Origin: Prostheceraeus crozeri
Lineage: Eukaryota; Platyhelminthes; Polycladida; Euryleptidae
Direction: 5' to 3'
Length of the DNA: 64,000 nt
Assembly: GCA_907163375.1 (NCBI GenBank)
Contig: CAJQUW010010302.1
Coordinates: 186,001 to 250,000 of the forward strand
In this document: positions 12,082 through 22,869 of the stretch, piece by piece
How the letters are laid out: each line of letters begins with the position of its first letter
How positions within the stretch are numbered: the stretch's first letter is position 1
Position numbers and translations under genes: made by a program
Notes under the pieces: generated by a model
Told to the model about the DNA's origin: nothing
The model's input: the letters and a program-made list of their open reading frames with translations, nothing else
Databases searched by the model: none

Positions 12082-13477
12082 CGCAGCCTACATGTTGAGA
12101 GACACGTATTTTCTGTCATTTTCCGCTTACGTTTTCTCCTTTCAAAACTTGCTGCCAGTCAGCAAATTCAAAATGGGCTGTAATTCCAACAACATCACAC
12201 ACATACTGTTCATTATGGGAAGCCAAAAAGCGTCGATGTATGCTTGTTACTGTATTCTTTTTTCAAAGAGATAACGAGGCCTTTCGGGCGTCGTAGACGT
12301 CCATCGTCAGGCAATTGAATGTAACTGCAGTGTCGTACACGCGCAATCATAGAAATTAACAATACCATAGAAAGTCCTAGAATGGAAATTGCATGAAAAT
12401 TATGGCACACGCCGCGGGAACTTAGTTGGGGCAAAAAGCAAATTTTGCGAACTGGCTTTCTTGTTTTCTGGTTGACATTTTAAATTATCAAGTCAATCTG
12501 TGATCTGGATTGTTGCCCCATGTCCAAAGAGCATGTACACGAAAGCAATAATGAATCTACAAAATACTGCAGCGACAGGATGACAAAGAAGGAAATCCTC
12601 TAAAACATTCTGTACGTTCATCATTTTGAAAATCCGCTCCTATAATCTATCAATAGTATAATCAGACTCTTATGCAACTTGTAATGTCGATTTACAGAAC
12701 ATGTATAACTCCATCTTGAAATCAGAGGCCAAGAAATCTTATAGTATTCATTTTACTTTAAAGGGTTCCCCTGTTAACTAAATTTGAATAATTTTCAAAA
12801 TCCCTACATGCATTCGAATATCAGCTTCCAAAATATCACATGTGTCATTCAATGATTAATTGAAAAGTTCCAGCGACATTTCATTTATTTGAGAAATGAT
12901 TGTCGGTGAAGAAACTTTCAATGTGTTTATTCCAGAAAAGCGCCAGGTTTCTTGCTTGCTTTGCTTCTGCCATGTTTTCCAAAGTATTTGGAAATAAACA
13001 TTTATTGACTTATTGAAGAAGAAATTATCCAATAATTAGACTTTCTATCGGTGAATTCTTCAGATGTTCTTACAAACAGCACACCGACCACTTTCAATTA
13101 TGACTTTGTGAGCCAATTTTTAATTCTCATTCAAATATTGAAAAATTGGAAAATTGTTGTCAGTGACTGCTACAAATAGACATAATATATTAATCCATGG
13201 AATAGTAGGCTATTTCACATGGAACAATGCCGCCATCTCACTTGCAATTCTCTTCATGAAAATCCTGTAATTAGGTGTCAACAACTTCCGCAACCAACTT
13301 GGCAAATATTTTCACTATGATACAATGTTTTAGATCGAATCTGATCTACAAACCATAGATTTTTCCATGTGCCATCATTGTACATAGGCAAGATATCAAA
13401 CTTCCATTCTAGTGTACTATTATCAACTTCTATGCGCGCAATACATGATTAACATTCGATCATATCACGCCATTCAC
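12082..13477. other. Noncoding interior of the CACGGTG element
   Basis: About 1.4 kb between the left arm and the palindrome. Only short chance open frames are present and no protein motif was recognised. It may contain the transposase promoter and 5' leader. Confidence 0.5.
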
Positions 13478-13750
13478 CAGAGACAAATAAAATAAATCAT
13501 TAGTAGAAAATAACAAAATAAGACACTACCTCTTACGACATCAAACTAGTAGTAAGAAAATAAGTTAAAAGAAACGAAGGAAAGACAGAATCATTTACTC
13601 CACACAAAGACAGAATCATTATGTGTGGAGCAAATGATTCTGTCTTTCCTTCGTTTCTTTTAACTTATTTTCTTACTACTAGTTTGATGTCTTAAGAGGT
13701 AGTGTCTTATTTTGTTATTTGCTACCAATGATTTATTTTATTTGTCTCTG
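13478..13750. repeat. 273-bp near-perfect palindrome upstream of the transposase
   Basis: Begins cagagacaaataaaataaat and ends with its complement, with arms of roughly 120 bp and only a few mismatches. The centre carries ctccacac and gtgtggag facing each other around a short spacer that repeats part of the arm (aaagacagaatcatt). It ends about 65 bp before the transposase start. It could fold into one long hairpin or cruciform. It may be a foldback insertion in the element or part of the element's own control region. No target duplication was clear. Confidence 0.85.
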
Positions 13751-13816
13751 ATAAACCATCATTGATCGATCACTCACTGCGCGTATAATAACAACATTTT
13801 CTTTTGCTGTTCATTC

Positions 13817-15259
13817 GTGCTATTAGTCATGCCTCATTCAAGACGATCACATGCTGACTCCAGGAAAATAGTATGTGTTATCTGCATGAGAAAAACGGGT
13901 AGTGATTTGAGAAACATTTCTTCCGAAACTTGTTCTCTTATCCGACAACATGTCTTTCCGGAGTTTGACAAAGATGACGATAATTTTTCTGTGGTCATCT
14001 GCAGTCAGTGCAGAAAAACGTTGGGGCGCATTCGAGAAAATTCTGAGACGATCCAAGAACTACGCATTTTTGATAGATCAAAGTTCATGCCTGCACCTGT
14101 GGCTACCAGACATGATGGAATATGCCATTGCACCATTTGTGACATTGCCTGTGGTGGTCTGAATATGCCACAATCTTTTCAAAATCCTCCTGGTCCTCGC
14201 CCTCAGTGCACTTCTCCGCCTCCTGCTACAGAAGCAAAACTTTGTACCTTGTGTTATTCTGTTCTTTCACGCGGTAAGAGTCATATTTGTTCTGAAAACA
14301 AGAAAATGAAAAATATGAGCACATTCTTTGGTGCGAATTCAACAGGTGATGCGGAGAAGTTTGCCTCTGTTACTATCACGGAAAAGCTTAAATACAGACA
14401 TGGAGCGCGAGTGGAACTAAATACCCCAAAGAATAAGACAATGACTATTGAAGTGAGCCCGTCGTCATCAGTCTTAACTGCAGAAGACATGACTAGCATT
14501 CAAAGGAACATGAATGCAAGCACGAGGCAAACGAATTCTTTGTGCAGAGATTTGCGGAAATGTGGAGGTGCTTCCATGAAGATTGAGCCAAACATCAGGG
14601 ACAAGTTGCACAATATAAATCATGACTTGGATGAATTCTTCGACGTGAAGATGATCAGATTCGAGGTATCAGGTAACCGACCTGTTGTTATTTGTACTGA
14701 TATTCATGGATTACTTCATCATATCCTCCGCAAACGTCAACTACAGGATGTCTCTAGCTGCTTGATCAAGTTTGGCATCGATTCGGGCGGCGGCTTTATC
14801 AAATTTTGTATGAACATAATATCTAATGAGGAATCATTGCGTTCTTGCCCCAAGGACTCAGGAATAAAGCAACTCATCATTTTGGATATTGCGCCAGATG
14901 TGATTGAAACTTACTTTAACATCAAGATTCTTTGGGTTACTTTGGGCATCGACTCTTTGGTGGAGAGGCATTTCACTGTCGCTGCCGACTTAAAAGTGTG
15001 CAATATTCTTCTAGGCCTGATGGGCCATGGTAGCTGTCATCCATGCACCTGGTGCGATATTCTACGTGGAAATCTTCAAAAACAGGGTGCAAGTCGAACG
15101 TTTGGAGGCTTGAAGGCCCTGTTTTGGAAGTTTTACAACTCAGGTGATCCCAAAAGCAATGCAAAAAACCATGGAAATGCAATACACCCATCTTTCATAA
15201 AAGGAGGCGACGATTCTCTGATTATTCCTGCTCTACCACCCCTGAACTTCATCTATTAA
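13817..15259 (+). CDS. Zinc-finger RNase H-like transposase, N-terminal and central part
   Basis: 480-codon frame; the Met at residue 5 (MPHSRRSHADSRK) is an equally good start. The N-terminus has paired Cys motifs: CVIC (20-23) with CSQC (62-65), CTIC (105-108), and CTLC (143-146) followed by H156 and C158, likely DNA-binding zinc modules. The catalytic half has a first acidic candidate in GIDSGGGF (D322) and a second in VAADLKVCNILLGLMGHG (D391), followed by HPCTWC (C410, C413). An Asp followed about 20 residues later by CxxC is a feature of CACTA/CMC and KDZ transposases. Related proteins are, as I recall, widespread in cnidarians and arthropods, usually unnamed. The frame ends at TAA 15257-15259. 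The adjacent frame continues the protein as LLIGSVTTIYNKMYYL, so a one-base loss around 15251-15253 likely interrupts the gene. Confidence 0.8.
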   Translation: MLLVMPHSRRSHADSRKIVCVICMRKTGSDLRNISSETCSLIRQHVFPEFDKDDDNFSVVICSQCRKTLGRIRENSETIQELRIFDRSKFMPAPVATRHDGICHCTICDIACGGLNMPQSFQNPPGPRPQCTSPPPATEAKLCTLCYSVLSRGKSHICSENKKMKNMSTFFGANSTGDAEKFASVTITEKLKYRHGARVELNTPKNKTMTIEVSPSSSVLTAEDMTSIQRNMNASTRQTNSLCRDLRKCGGASMKIEPNIRDKLHNINHDLDEFFDVKMIRFEVSGNRPVVICTDIHGLLHHILRKRQLQDVSSCLIKFGIDSGGGFIKFCMNIISNEESLRSCPKDSGIKQLIILDIAPDVIETYFNIKILWVTLGIDSLVERHFTVAADLKVCNILLGLMGHGSCHPCTWCDILRGNLQKQGASRTFGGLKALFWKFYNSGDPKSNAKNHGNAIHPSFIKGGDDSLIIPALPPLNFIY

Positions 15260-15787
15260 TCGGATCGGTCACCACAATTTACAATAAGATGTACTATTTG
15301 CAGCAACTCTGCGCAGAAATGGTTGGATAAGTGCCACATCAGTCACGAAAGCTATCATTGTGGAACTTTCAAAGGCAACGATGCTAGAATGCTGTTGCAA
15401 AAAGTTGATTTGCTAGAATCGATATGCACTTTGCAATGTCTGCCTTTTGTTGCTACCTTCAGAAGTCTCAACCACGTGGTCCATTCTTGTTTCGGCAAAG
15501 CTCTGAGTGGAGATTTCGAGAAAAACATCCCGAGTTTCAAGATTGCTTTTCTCGCATTAGATATTCCCGTCACTCCTAAGATTCACTGCATTTTTTATCA
15601 TGTTGCTGAGTTGTGCAAGATTTTGAATAAAGGATTGGGATTCTACAGCAAGCAGGCCTCAGAAACTGTTCATGGTGACTTCAACGGATTGTGGATGAAT
15701 TACAAAGTGTCCAACATCGAAAATCCCAGATACAAGGAACAGCTTCTCAAGGCTGTTCAAATGCACAATAGCCGTCATTCTTTTTGA
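15260..15787 (+). CDS. Same transposase, C-terminal part (shifted then restored frame)
   Basis: From about 15253 to 15315 the coding sense is in the next frame (LLIGSVTTIYNKMYYLQQLC). It then returns to the original frame near 15310-15320 and runs as NSAQKWLDKCHISHESYHCGTF to the stop at 15787. The segment HCGTFKGNDARMLLQKVDLLE is a conserved block. The third acidic candidate is Glu in KQASETVHGDF (near 15660), in a typical position for a D-D-E enzyme. The last codons (MHNSRHSF) lie inside the right terminal repeat. Two compensating one-base indels are the simplest reading of the 60-nt detour; a very small intron or sequencing error cannot be excluded. As it stands the copy is probably not functional. 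Confidence 0.7.
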   Translation, partial: SDRSPQFTIRCTICSNSAQKWLDKCHISHESYHCGTFKGNDARMLLQKVDLLESICTLQCLPFVATFRSLNHVVHSCFGKALSGDFEKNIPSFKIAFLALDIPVTPKIHCIFYHVAELCKILNKGLGFYSKQASETVHGDFNGLWMNYKVSNIENPRYKEQLLKAVQMHNSRHSF

Positions 15788-16321
15788 ATGATTTTGCGTT
15801 GTAGCTTTTATTAGTTATTTTTCTTGGGAATTTGCAACAATGTGTTAATCATAAGTTTGATATTTTTGTCATCCAGTTGTTGTATACAGTACGTACTGTA
15901 TATCTTTCACTGAATTTCTAGCAGCATGAAGCATACAAAATTGTTGAGAAATCGCATAGACTAATTTTCTAATAATTTCAATTTTTCATTCGCTAAAAAA
16001 TTTCGTCAAAAGCTTTAAAAGGACCACTAGCATAAAAAGCCCTCGACATAGAATCTTGAAATCACTTGCACTGGATTCCTAGCTACATAAAACACAGAAA
16101 TCCGTTGAGAAGTCACATGGGATAGTTTTTTGCATACTTTGAATTTTTTCATTTTTTTGCTTTTTTGCAAAAAATCAAAAATGGCGGCTAGCTCAAAAAG
16201 CCCTCGATGCAGGATTTTGGAAATGCTTCCATTGGATTTTTCACAATTGAAAACTTTGGAATCCGTTGAGAAAACACTTGGGATAATTTTCTTGTATTTC
16301 CACCTCATCGGGGACACCGTG
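15758..16321 (-). repeat. Right terminal inverted repeat (564 bp) of the CACGGTG element
   Basis: Mirror of the left arm, ending in CGGGGACACCGTG at 16321. It holds one diverged unit plus one standard 161-bp unit, against one diverged plus three standard units on the left. Its inner end overlaps the final ten or so codons of the transposase gene. Confidence 0.9.
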
Positions 16322-16324
16322 AAG

Positions 16325-17710
16325 CAGGTTAGCACTTTGTTTAATGTCTCTCACACATCAGTTCGAATTTTAAAAATTTTATTATTTATTCACTTCATTG
16401 CTTTTTATGCATTCGTGTGAATCTTTCATATTCAACTGGAAATTGAATTTGTAAATTTGCGATAACTATCCCTATAAAACTGCTTATCTTATCTTAGCAT
16501 CTCTGATGAACTATTGCTATGTGTGCCAATGCTGCTTGTTGGTCAATTGATCCAGTCAGTCGACTTTGTATATATACTTGTACGTTCAGTTGAAAATAAA
16601 ATAAAATAACTAAACAGAACTATGTGCATGCTCCTCTGCATTCTAGGCGAACGTCCTTCTGACCTGTGACCTGTATTATTTTCCCACCCGGTATAAAAGA
16701 TGACAGATTTATGAAAACATAGTATAAAAAGGGTAATAACATTCACTTCATTGAACGGGATGGGAGTCCCATGGGAATTCCAACTGTGAGAATTGGATGG
16801 CAATGGAGCGGATGATAGATAGCATGAGACAGTTTTACTTCTCATATGAGACATTTTGCTTCTCAACATATTAACATAAATTCATAAATTAGCTTCTCAA
16901 ATTAAAATCACTGTATTTCTCAAATGGTTATTGAGACTATGCTGAACGTCAGGTGAGAGAGAGACTCTTCCACAATTCGATAATAATCTGAATATCAAGT
17001 TACTTTACTAATTAGTTCATTCGATTAACATTTGTTCCGTGTCCAGTCAGTTGAAGGTATTATGAAAAATGATGGCGCCGTTGAAATTGATCTATCACTG
17101 TTGCTAATGCAATATCCCGAAAGCTTCCATGCTTTCTTTTCAATGTAAAATTCAAGTCTAATTATCGATGTCAATTAAAGTTTATGAAGACTTCTATTTT
17201 ACAAATAATGGATCTTAATGAACGTTTGAAACGAATCTTTGCAGTAAAAGATGACGAATTTCATCGATGAGCAATAGTGTCGTGAATAATTTTAACGAAA
17301 TTTCAAAATTTTCCTGAATAACAAATGTTATGAAGCTCTAATTAATCTGTCATAAATATGATGGAGTATGTCCAAGAAATCAATCTTAATTTAGTGCGAG
17401 ACATAATGTATGCTTTTTAAGAACATAGTAGCTTAATATTGCCTATTTTCTGCTTGTGTTGACCTTTCAAACTTGTTGGAGCTAAAAATATCGATAAGTG
17501 CGTAATTCAACAGAGCATCAACCTCAGACAGAAAGGCATGATATTTAGGATATGGATCTATTGCTTATGGCAATAATGTGATTCAATTTCCATTGGATTT
17601 TGTCTACATTTCAGCGCATTTTACTCATTTCTCTTCCACCATGTTACGAAGCCATATCAGGAAGCTCCTTAACACACTCGCAAGTGTCACTAGGTAAGAC
17701 TTAGTAACAT
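16325..17710. other. Unassigned noncoding DNA
   Basis: Gap between the CACGGTG element and hAT copy 1. A 108-codon minus-strand frame at 16543-16869 has no recognisable domain. Nothing else seen. Confidence 0.5.
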
Positions 17711-17718
17711 ATAGAGAG

Positions 17719-18445
17719 CAGGGATGCGGAGTCCTATCATTTTGATAGGACTCCGACTCCGGAGGTTGATAGGACTCCGACTCCGGGTGGCAAGCATGTA
17801 TAGCCTAGTTGTTTTTAAAAAACTGGTAACCTGCATCATTAATCATTATAGGATTACTTGAACCTATACATTTAGTGATCTTTGCTGCATCAATTATCAA
17901 TCATTTTCGATGAAAGTTGATCAAATGTCGCTTTAAGTTGAATGCATACGACTCGGTTCCTCCCATCTTCTCGATGTATGCTTCACATGGTTTTTCTCCG
18001 GTCTGTACCAGGTAGGAAAATCCCCCATCCTTTTTCAAAAAAATATGAGCACAGTTTCGATTTAATATGCGCTTTAGAGGAGCCATCACACGCAATTAAC
18101 GTGAGGGTAAGAGGCAATGTTCTCAAACAAACTAGTATTTCATTTTTGTCCCTAATATAACCGTTTGTGCGTAGGTGTGATCGAGGCTAGGAAGGCTTGT
18201 CTTCTCTACTAAATCACCAAGTGAAAAGACAATCTTTTGTAACGGTCACGGTTCATTCCCTCAACTATTACAAGCTTTGCATGCAGCAGTGGCTCTGTAC
18301 TTTTGCTTGACGGAGAAAGTTGACATCAAGACAGTGATAGCTATGCACGAGAATAGATAATTTGTTTGTATTATATTTCGGGTCTATAGTAACAGACCGG
18401 AGTCCTAGCATTTGATAGGATTCCGACTCCGATTCCCCATCCCTG
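17719..18445 (-). mobile_element. hAT-type nonautonomous transposon, copy 1
   Basis: Starts cagggatgcggagtcctatc and ends with ccccatccctg. It is flanked on both sides by the exact 8-bp duplication ATAGAGAG (17711-17718 and 18446-18453). CAGGG ends with an 8-bp duplication are diagnostic of hAT elements. Subterminal DNA is rich in the motif gactccgactcc. Inside is a 64-codon frame on the minus strand. No catalytic domain is present, so it needs an outside transposase. Confidence 0.92.
17901..18095 (-). CDS. 64-aa BED-finger-like remnant in hAT copy 1
   Basis: MRVMAPLKRILNRNC at the start and GTESYAFNLKRHLINFHRK at the end. The tail NLKRHLxxFH matches the His half of a BED zinc finger, the usual N-terminal DNA-binding module of hAT transposases. 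In the Cys half, CEAY stands where CxxC is expected, so one ligand is missing. The copy at 39777-39971 is identical except for two residues (Ala/Thr and Glu/Lys) and shares the CEAY. Whether this short product is made is unknown; it could equally be a relic of the parent transposase. Confidence 0.5.
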   Translation of the reverse strand: MRVMAPLKRILNRNCAHIFLKKDGGFSYLVQTGEKPCEAYIEKMGGTESYAFNLKRHLINFHRK

Positions 18446-18453
18446 ATAGAGAG

Positions 18454-19955
18454 AGCGACATAATCGAACCCTGGAGTTGTGTCGAATAACATCGAAAAGT
18501 AGCCCTTGAACAACTAAGCTAGCTTGCCACCTAACTGCGAAGCTGAAATTGAAAACCAGTATAATTCTGACTGCTGCAATCAACAGTTAAGGCATAATAC
18601 GCCATTGCATGTTCTGGATTACTTACTTCGATGTTTGTCGCAAATTCTTTGTTCAAAAGTCGCTCGGCATACAGAACTTTCCACTAAATGAACCTATCCG
18701 CTTGTTAGTAAACCCAGTCGAGCATGTCTGCTTGTTTGCCCAATAGCTCATACCTTCTTGGGAGAGAGAGAGAGAGAGATACATGAATTATATGAAATCA
18801 AAAATGACGTTCTTTAACCGAGAATATAAAAGACGAATGATGTAGACATGTCTGTATCCATAGAAATTCGACTTTTCGCTTTGTTTATGTTAGTGAGGCT
18901 AGAATGGTTAATATAGGCCTGTCGATGGTAATTTCAACTGTTCATTTAACATCAATGTTGGTAGATCTTGAGAAGAATCAAATTGTAGAAACATGCAGTA
19001 GCTGTAGATTCTTGCCGTAAGACGATATATATTGTAAGTTATTTCATTAAAATGCTTTCATATACTTATAAACTGCTAATATAAAGAATAGATAGAAGCC
19101 GTGAGTCTTTACACCTGCTGGTACCTTCCCAATTTCAACCACTGGTAGCCGCCATCGTCATGGTAACTCAAGTCCACGACATGATATTGCTTTCAATGTG
19201 ACGAAATGACGAAATAGTCCATGCTTAGCCATATGATTCAATGTGGGAGGGCAGGGCAACCGTTAGATATTCGGTAAAGTGAAAAGGCACTCTAGTTATA
19301 GACCGATGCATATCGCCGGTGTCCTACCGGCATGTTCACGGACATCTGCTTTCAATGTGCATGGTCGTTCCAGTTCTTCAATATTATGGAGCGTCAAACT
19401 TGCGTACGTGCGTTGAAGTTCTGGTCGCTATTTTATAACGGTTTACACCGCTAAACTTTATTTTTTCCATTGCAAAATTATTTTTCTAGATTTATCATCG
19501 CGATAAAGTTCTTTCCGAATTACCAGCTCGTCAGAACCAAGAGAAGAAGGTATATTTCCCTACGCAGATTAATATGCACTTATCTTTCTGATGAAAATCT
19601 CAATGCATTTAAAGCAACAATTAAATCAACTGAAAACAATTGCACCCAAAGGTGAACTTCAGCCGCAGATCCTTGCAATCTAGACAGCTGCTTCATCACC
19701 TGCGCTGTTGAGACAATTAATAGCACAACTGAAGAATTTGTTGATATAAGTGGGCGATTTTGTCACTAAATGACATTGCAGAACTTTCGGTCAAATGTAC
19801 TCACTCACATCTCAAGAGAAAGGAGAAAATCAAATCAATAATTATCCTTGTAACACGGATCCAAGTCCCACATACGTCAGGGGTTGGTACCGACCGACAG
19901 AAAGTAAGTGCGTCTCAGGGCGGATTTTACTGCGGACAGCGGACTGTGTCACATA
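18454..19955. other. Unassigned noncoding DNA
   Basis: Between hAT copy 1 and foldback F2. Apart from the GA repeat there is nothing identifiable; the longest frames are under 110 codons. Confidence 0.5.
18762..18779 (+). repeat. (GA)n microsatellite
   Basis: Uninterrupted GA repeat of 18 bp in unassigned DNA downstream of hAT copy 1. Confidence 0.9.
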
Positions 19956-20708
19956 AGGCCGCTGTTACACAGGAAAAGGCGTCTTCCATCGTCCATCTTC
20001 CACCTACCGCAGTCACACTAGGGAACTCCATTTCCGATACAGTCAGCGCTATTTTTCACTATTTAGCGCTGCTATGACTACTGCCATATCGATCTCGTCC
20101 TCGTTCGACATTGTGAACAAAGGCTGTTTTCTGATTGCTTCTCTTTGCAAATCACAGTTTCTATATCTTCCCTCAGACGTCACTTCACGTTGTTCTATTT
20201 TTAGAACAGTCTCGCGGCGGAGGCCTGACAGCTTATGGAAATGAATTTCATCAGCCGCATAATTTCATGCCTTATGTCCGATGGACGACGCCTTATGAAT
20301 TTTCTTGTGTGACAGCTTGATGGACGATGGAAGATGGAAGACGCTTTTTTCTGAGTGACAACTGCCTAAGTCGTCAGATTGCAGCCGCGAGACTGTTCTT
20401 AAAATACAACAACGTGAAGTGACGTCTGAGGGAAAATGTCATTTAGGAAGCTGTCATTTGCCAAGAGAAGCAATCAGAAAGCAGCTTTGTTGACAATGTC
20501 GAACGAGGACGAGATCGATATGGCAGTAGTCATAGCAGCGCTAAATAGTGAAAAATAGCACTGACGCTATCGGAAATGGATTTCCCTAGTGAGATTGCGG
20601 TAGGTGGAAGACGGCAGATGAAAATCGTCTCATCACGCCTTATGGAAGATGCCTTATGAAGAATGTGCAAGAAGATGGAACACGCTTTTTCCTGTGTGAC
20701 AGCGGCCT
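19956..20708. mobile_element. Foldback MITE family F2 (about 750 bp)
   Basis: Left aggccgctgttacacaggaa, right ttttcctgtgtgacagcggcct. Inside, matching blocks run the whole length: tccatttccgatacagtcag, gatctcgtcctcgttcgaca, gtcacttcacgttgtt and their complements. A third, degenerate copy of the terminal motif sits near the centre (20327-20367), suggesting a compound structure. No clear target duplication and no coding capacity. Confidence 0.8.
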
Positions 20709-22164
20709 AACTATTCCGACATGCCGTGTGATCAAAATTTGATGAGGTCAAAGCGTGAAAATAAAATAATTCTGAGAAGCAGCCCTCTCAAAGCCTAACT
20801 CTATCCTTGTATATATTCAACAAGCATAATCTATTTACATAATGATTGCTGAGAGCTCTTCTCCGCTAAGACACAGAATAGAAAGATGTCCTCAGATTTG
20901 AATGATTTGATGAGCAGGAATGCGACTCGGAATGGTCTAAACTAGGTTGTGACATCTACAGAAAAATCGAAGAAGTATGGTACTTGGAAGATGCCCTTGC
21001 TAGTCATAATATGATATTTTTGAGCTGGAAAGAGCCACGAATTCTTTATATGCTAATTATTATTATAAGTTATAATGTACAAAATTTTTCGATTACCATC
21101 CAGTAATCATCTTCAGGCACAAAAGACTAAGGTTAGTAGAAGTTTGAAATATAAGGAATTTGAAAATGATATTTACAAAGAGATGATGATAATTTACAAT
21201 CATATGAAAAGATATGGCAATATACAATGATAATTACAATCATTGTAACTTGCCATATCAGGCAATTGAAAACAGTAATTGGATCACACAAGTATAAATA
21301 GTTTTCCACAAAAGTTGATAGAATTTTAAGCACCACAATCTGATACTTGTATGAATAAAATAAGTAAACGTCACAAATCAAATTTCCACGCTAAAATAAT
21401 CACGACCAAATCAATATCTAGACCTATTGTTCTAGACAGCTGAGAATTGGACAGAAAGAATTTATCAGAACAGACTTTTAGAAAGGAGTAATAGTAAAGA
21501 TCGAGATACACGGAAACTCGTGCACCCACATGTCTGGTGTCTGAAAGCAGACACGAAGTACACATGGGATACGCAGTGCGAGCAAAAAGTGCTTGCTTTT
21601 ACTGGCAACTTTACATGGACGCATCTCAAGCCATGTGACTATTGTCTTCGAATTTGAAGGGAGGCGGATTAGGCTTTGAAGTGTTTTTAGTTTTATCAAA
21701 AATGAGACGCTTTCCAATTTTTGCTACAGCAGTAGACATGTTGCTTAACATTATAATGAAAATGTGAATTTGAAAAGGTACAGTACATTGTTTTGAATTA
21801 ATTAGCACAATACTGCAACTAAGTTGGCAAAAACAACAGCAACATATGATCAGTAATAATCTGATGAATTATTCACATCATTCTATCCGCATCGAACTCC
21901 GCCTCTGCTGCTGACATCTAAAGCATTGTTCAAAATGCTTTGATTTCTTTAAAACACATTTGGTGTGCTAACTTTCTAATATTGGTACTACACATTTATT
22001 CCAACTCGCTCGTCTTTATACTATAAACCGCAGTTCGAATTTAAAATCACAATTTAAAGATTTTGCCGAATTTTGGCTATGCATCTTCCAATTTATTGGC
22101 ATTTAAGATGCCAAACAGGTTGAATTTATTAAAAAAAACAGACAAAAGTACAAAAAATAATGGT

Positions 22165-22866
22165 CCGGCAGTGAGAGGGAGTTTCAAAAGGCCGAAAATT
22201 AGACTTTTTCATAATGATGTACACGCCATGCCTACTACGAATCTGCGCGTCTGCCGAGTTCTGTTTGGTTCCTCTTCTTGTCAGCCAGGATCAAAGAAAA
22301 ACACATGTTGATGCAATGGGACGCTGATTGCAGTTTTTGACAAAGATAAAATTTCTGTGTTTTCGCTTATTAAATGGAAAGTACGAAGTCTAGAGCAATC
22401 ATTTTTGACATGGAATGTCTTCAGGTGATTTCCTATGATGTGCATGCGTTATTATCATGTTTCTGATCGGCAATGGATGCGAGAATGTGATTCAATGTAT
22501 AAAGTCGACCAAGAAGTTGGTGTTTGCCGACAGTAGGAGGCATGCCAAATCTGAATGTAATTTAGCTTCATAGAAAGGGGTACATGAACGTAAAAGGAAA
22601 TTAACTGAGGGCATTCCATACCGAAGATTATGACTCTGGGACTATTATTTTTCGTTTATTAAGAGAAAATGAAGAAAATCTCATTTCAGCCAAAAACTGT
22701 AATCTGCGTCCCATTGGATAAACATGTGTTTTTCTTCGATCGTGTCGGACAGGACAAGGAACTAACTAGGACTCGGCACACGTGTAGATTCATAGTAGAC
22801 ATAAGTTGTGCATCACTACGTGAACATCTCGTTTTCGGCCTCGCTCCCTGCAGAAGTCGAACATGC
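22165..22866. mobile_element. Foldback MITE family F1, copy 2
   Basis: Same arms as copy 4 (tgcctactacgaatctgcgc on the left; ttttcggcctcgctccctgc on the right), with more divergence. The left terminal segment is replaced by unrelated bases. Chance open frames at 22669-22953 lie in the right arm and are not genes. Confidence 0.8.
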
Positions 22867-22869
22867 ATG

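Larger units (their letters stand above)
11189..16321 (+). mobile_element. 5.13 kb DNA transposon with long unequal TIRs (CMC/KDZ-like)
   Basis: A complete-looking cut-and-paste element. Both ends carry CACGGTGTCCCCGATGAGG in inverted orientation, and each end is flanked by AAG (11186-11188 and 16322-16324), a 3-bp target duplication as in CACTA-type elements. The left arm is 893 bp and the right 564 bp. The left arm has two extra copies of a 161-bp tandem unit. Between the arms lie about 1.4 kb without a recognised gene, a 273-bp palindrome and a transposase in two consecutive open frames. The right arm reaches into the 3' end of the transposase gene, so the left arm carries an inverted copy of its last codons. 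Superfamily is inferred from the 3-bp TSD, CAC- termini and the transposase motifs; an unrelated superfamily with the same TSD length remains possible. Confidence 0.85.

Noticed and set aside
16130-16420. 96-codon frame in the right arm, mirrored by frames at 11168-11483
   Set aside because: These arise from the low-complexity terminal repeat of the CACGGTG element and are not genes.
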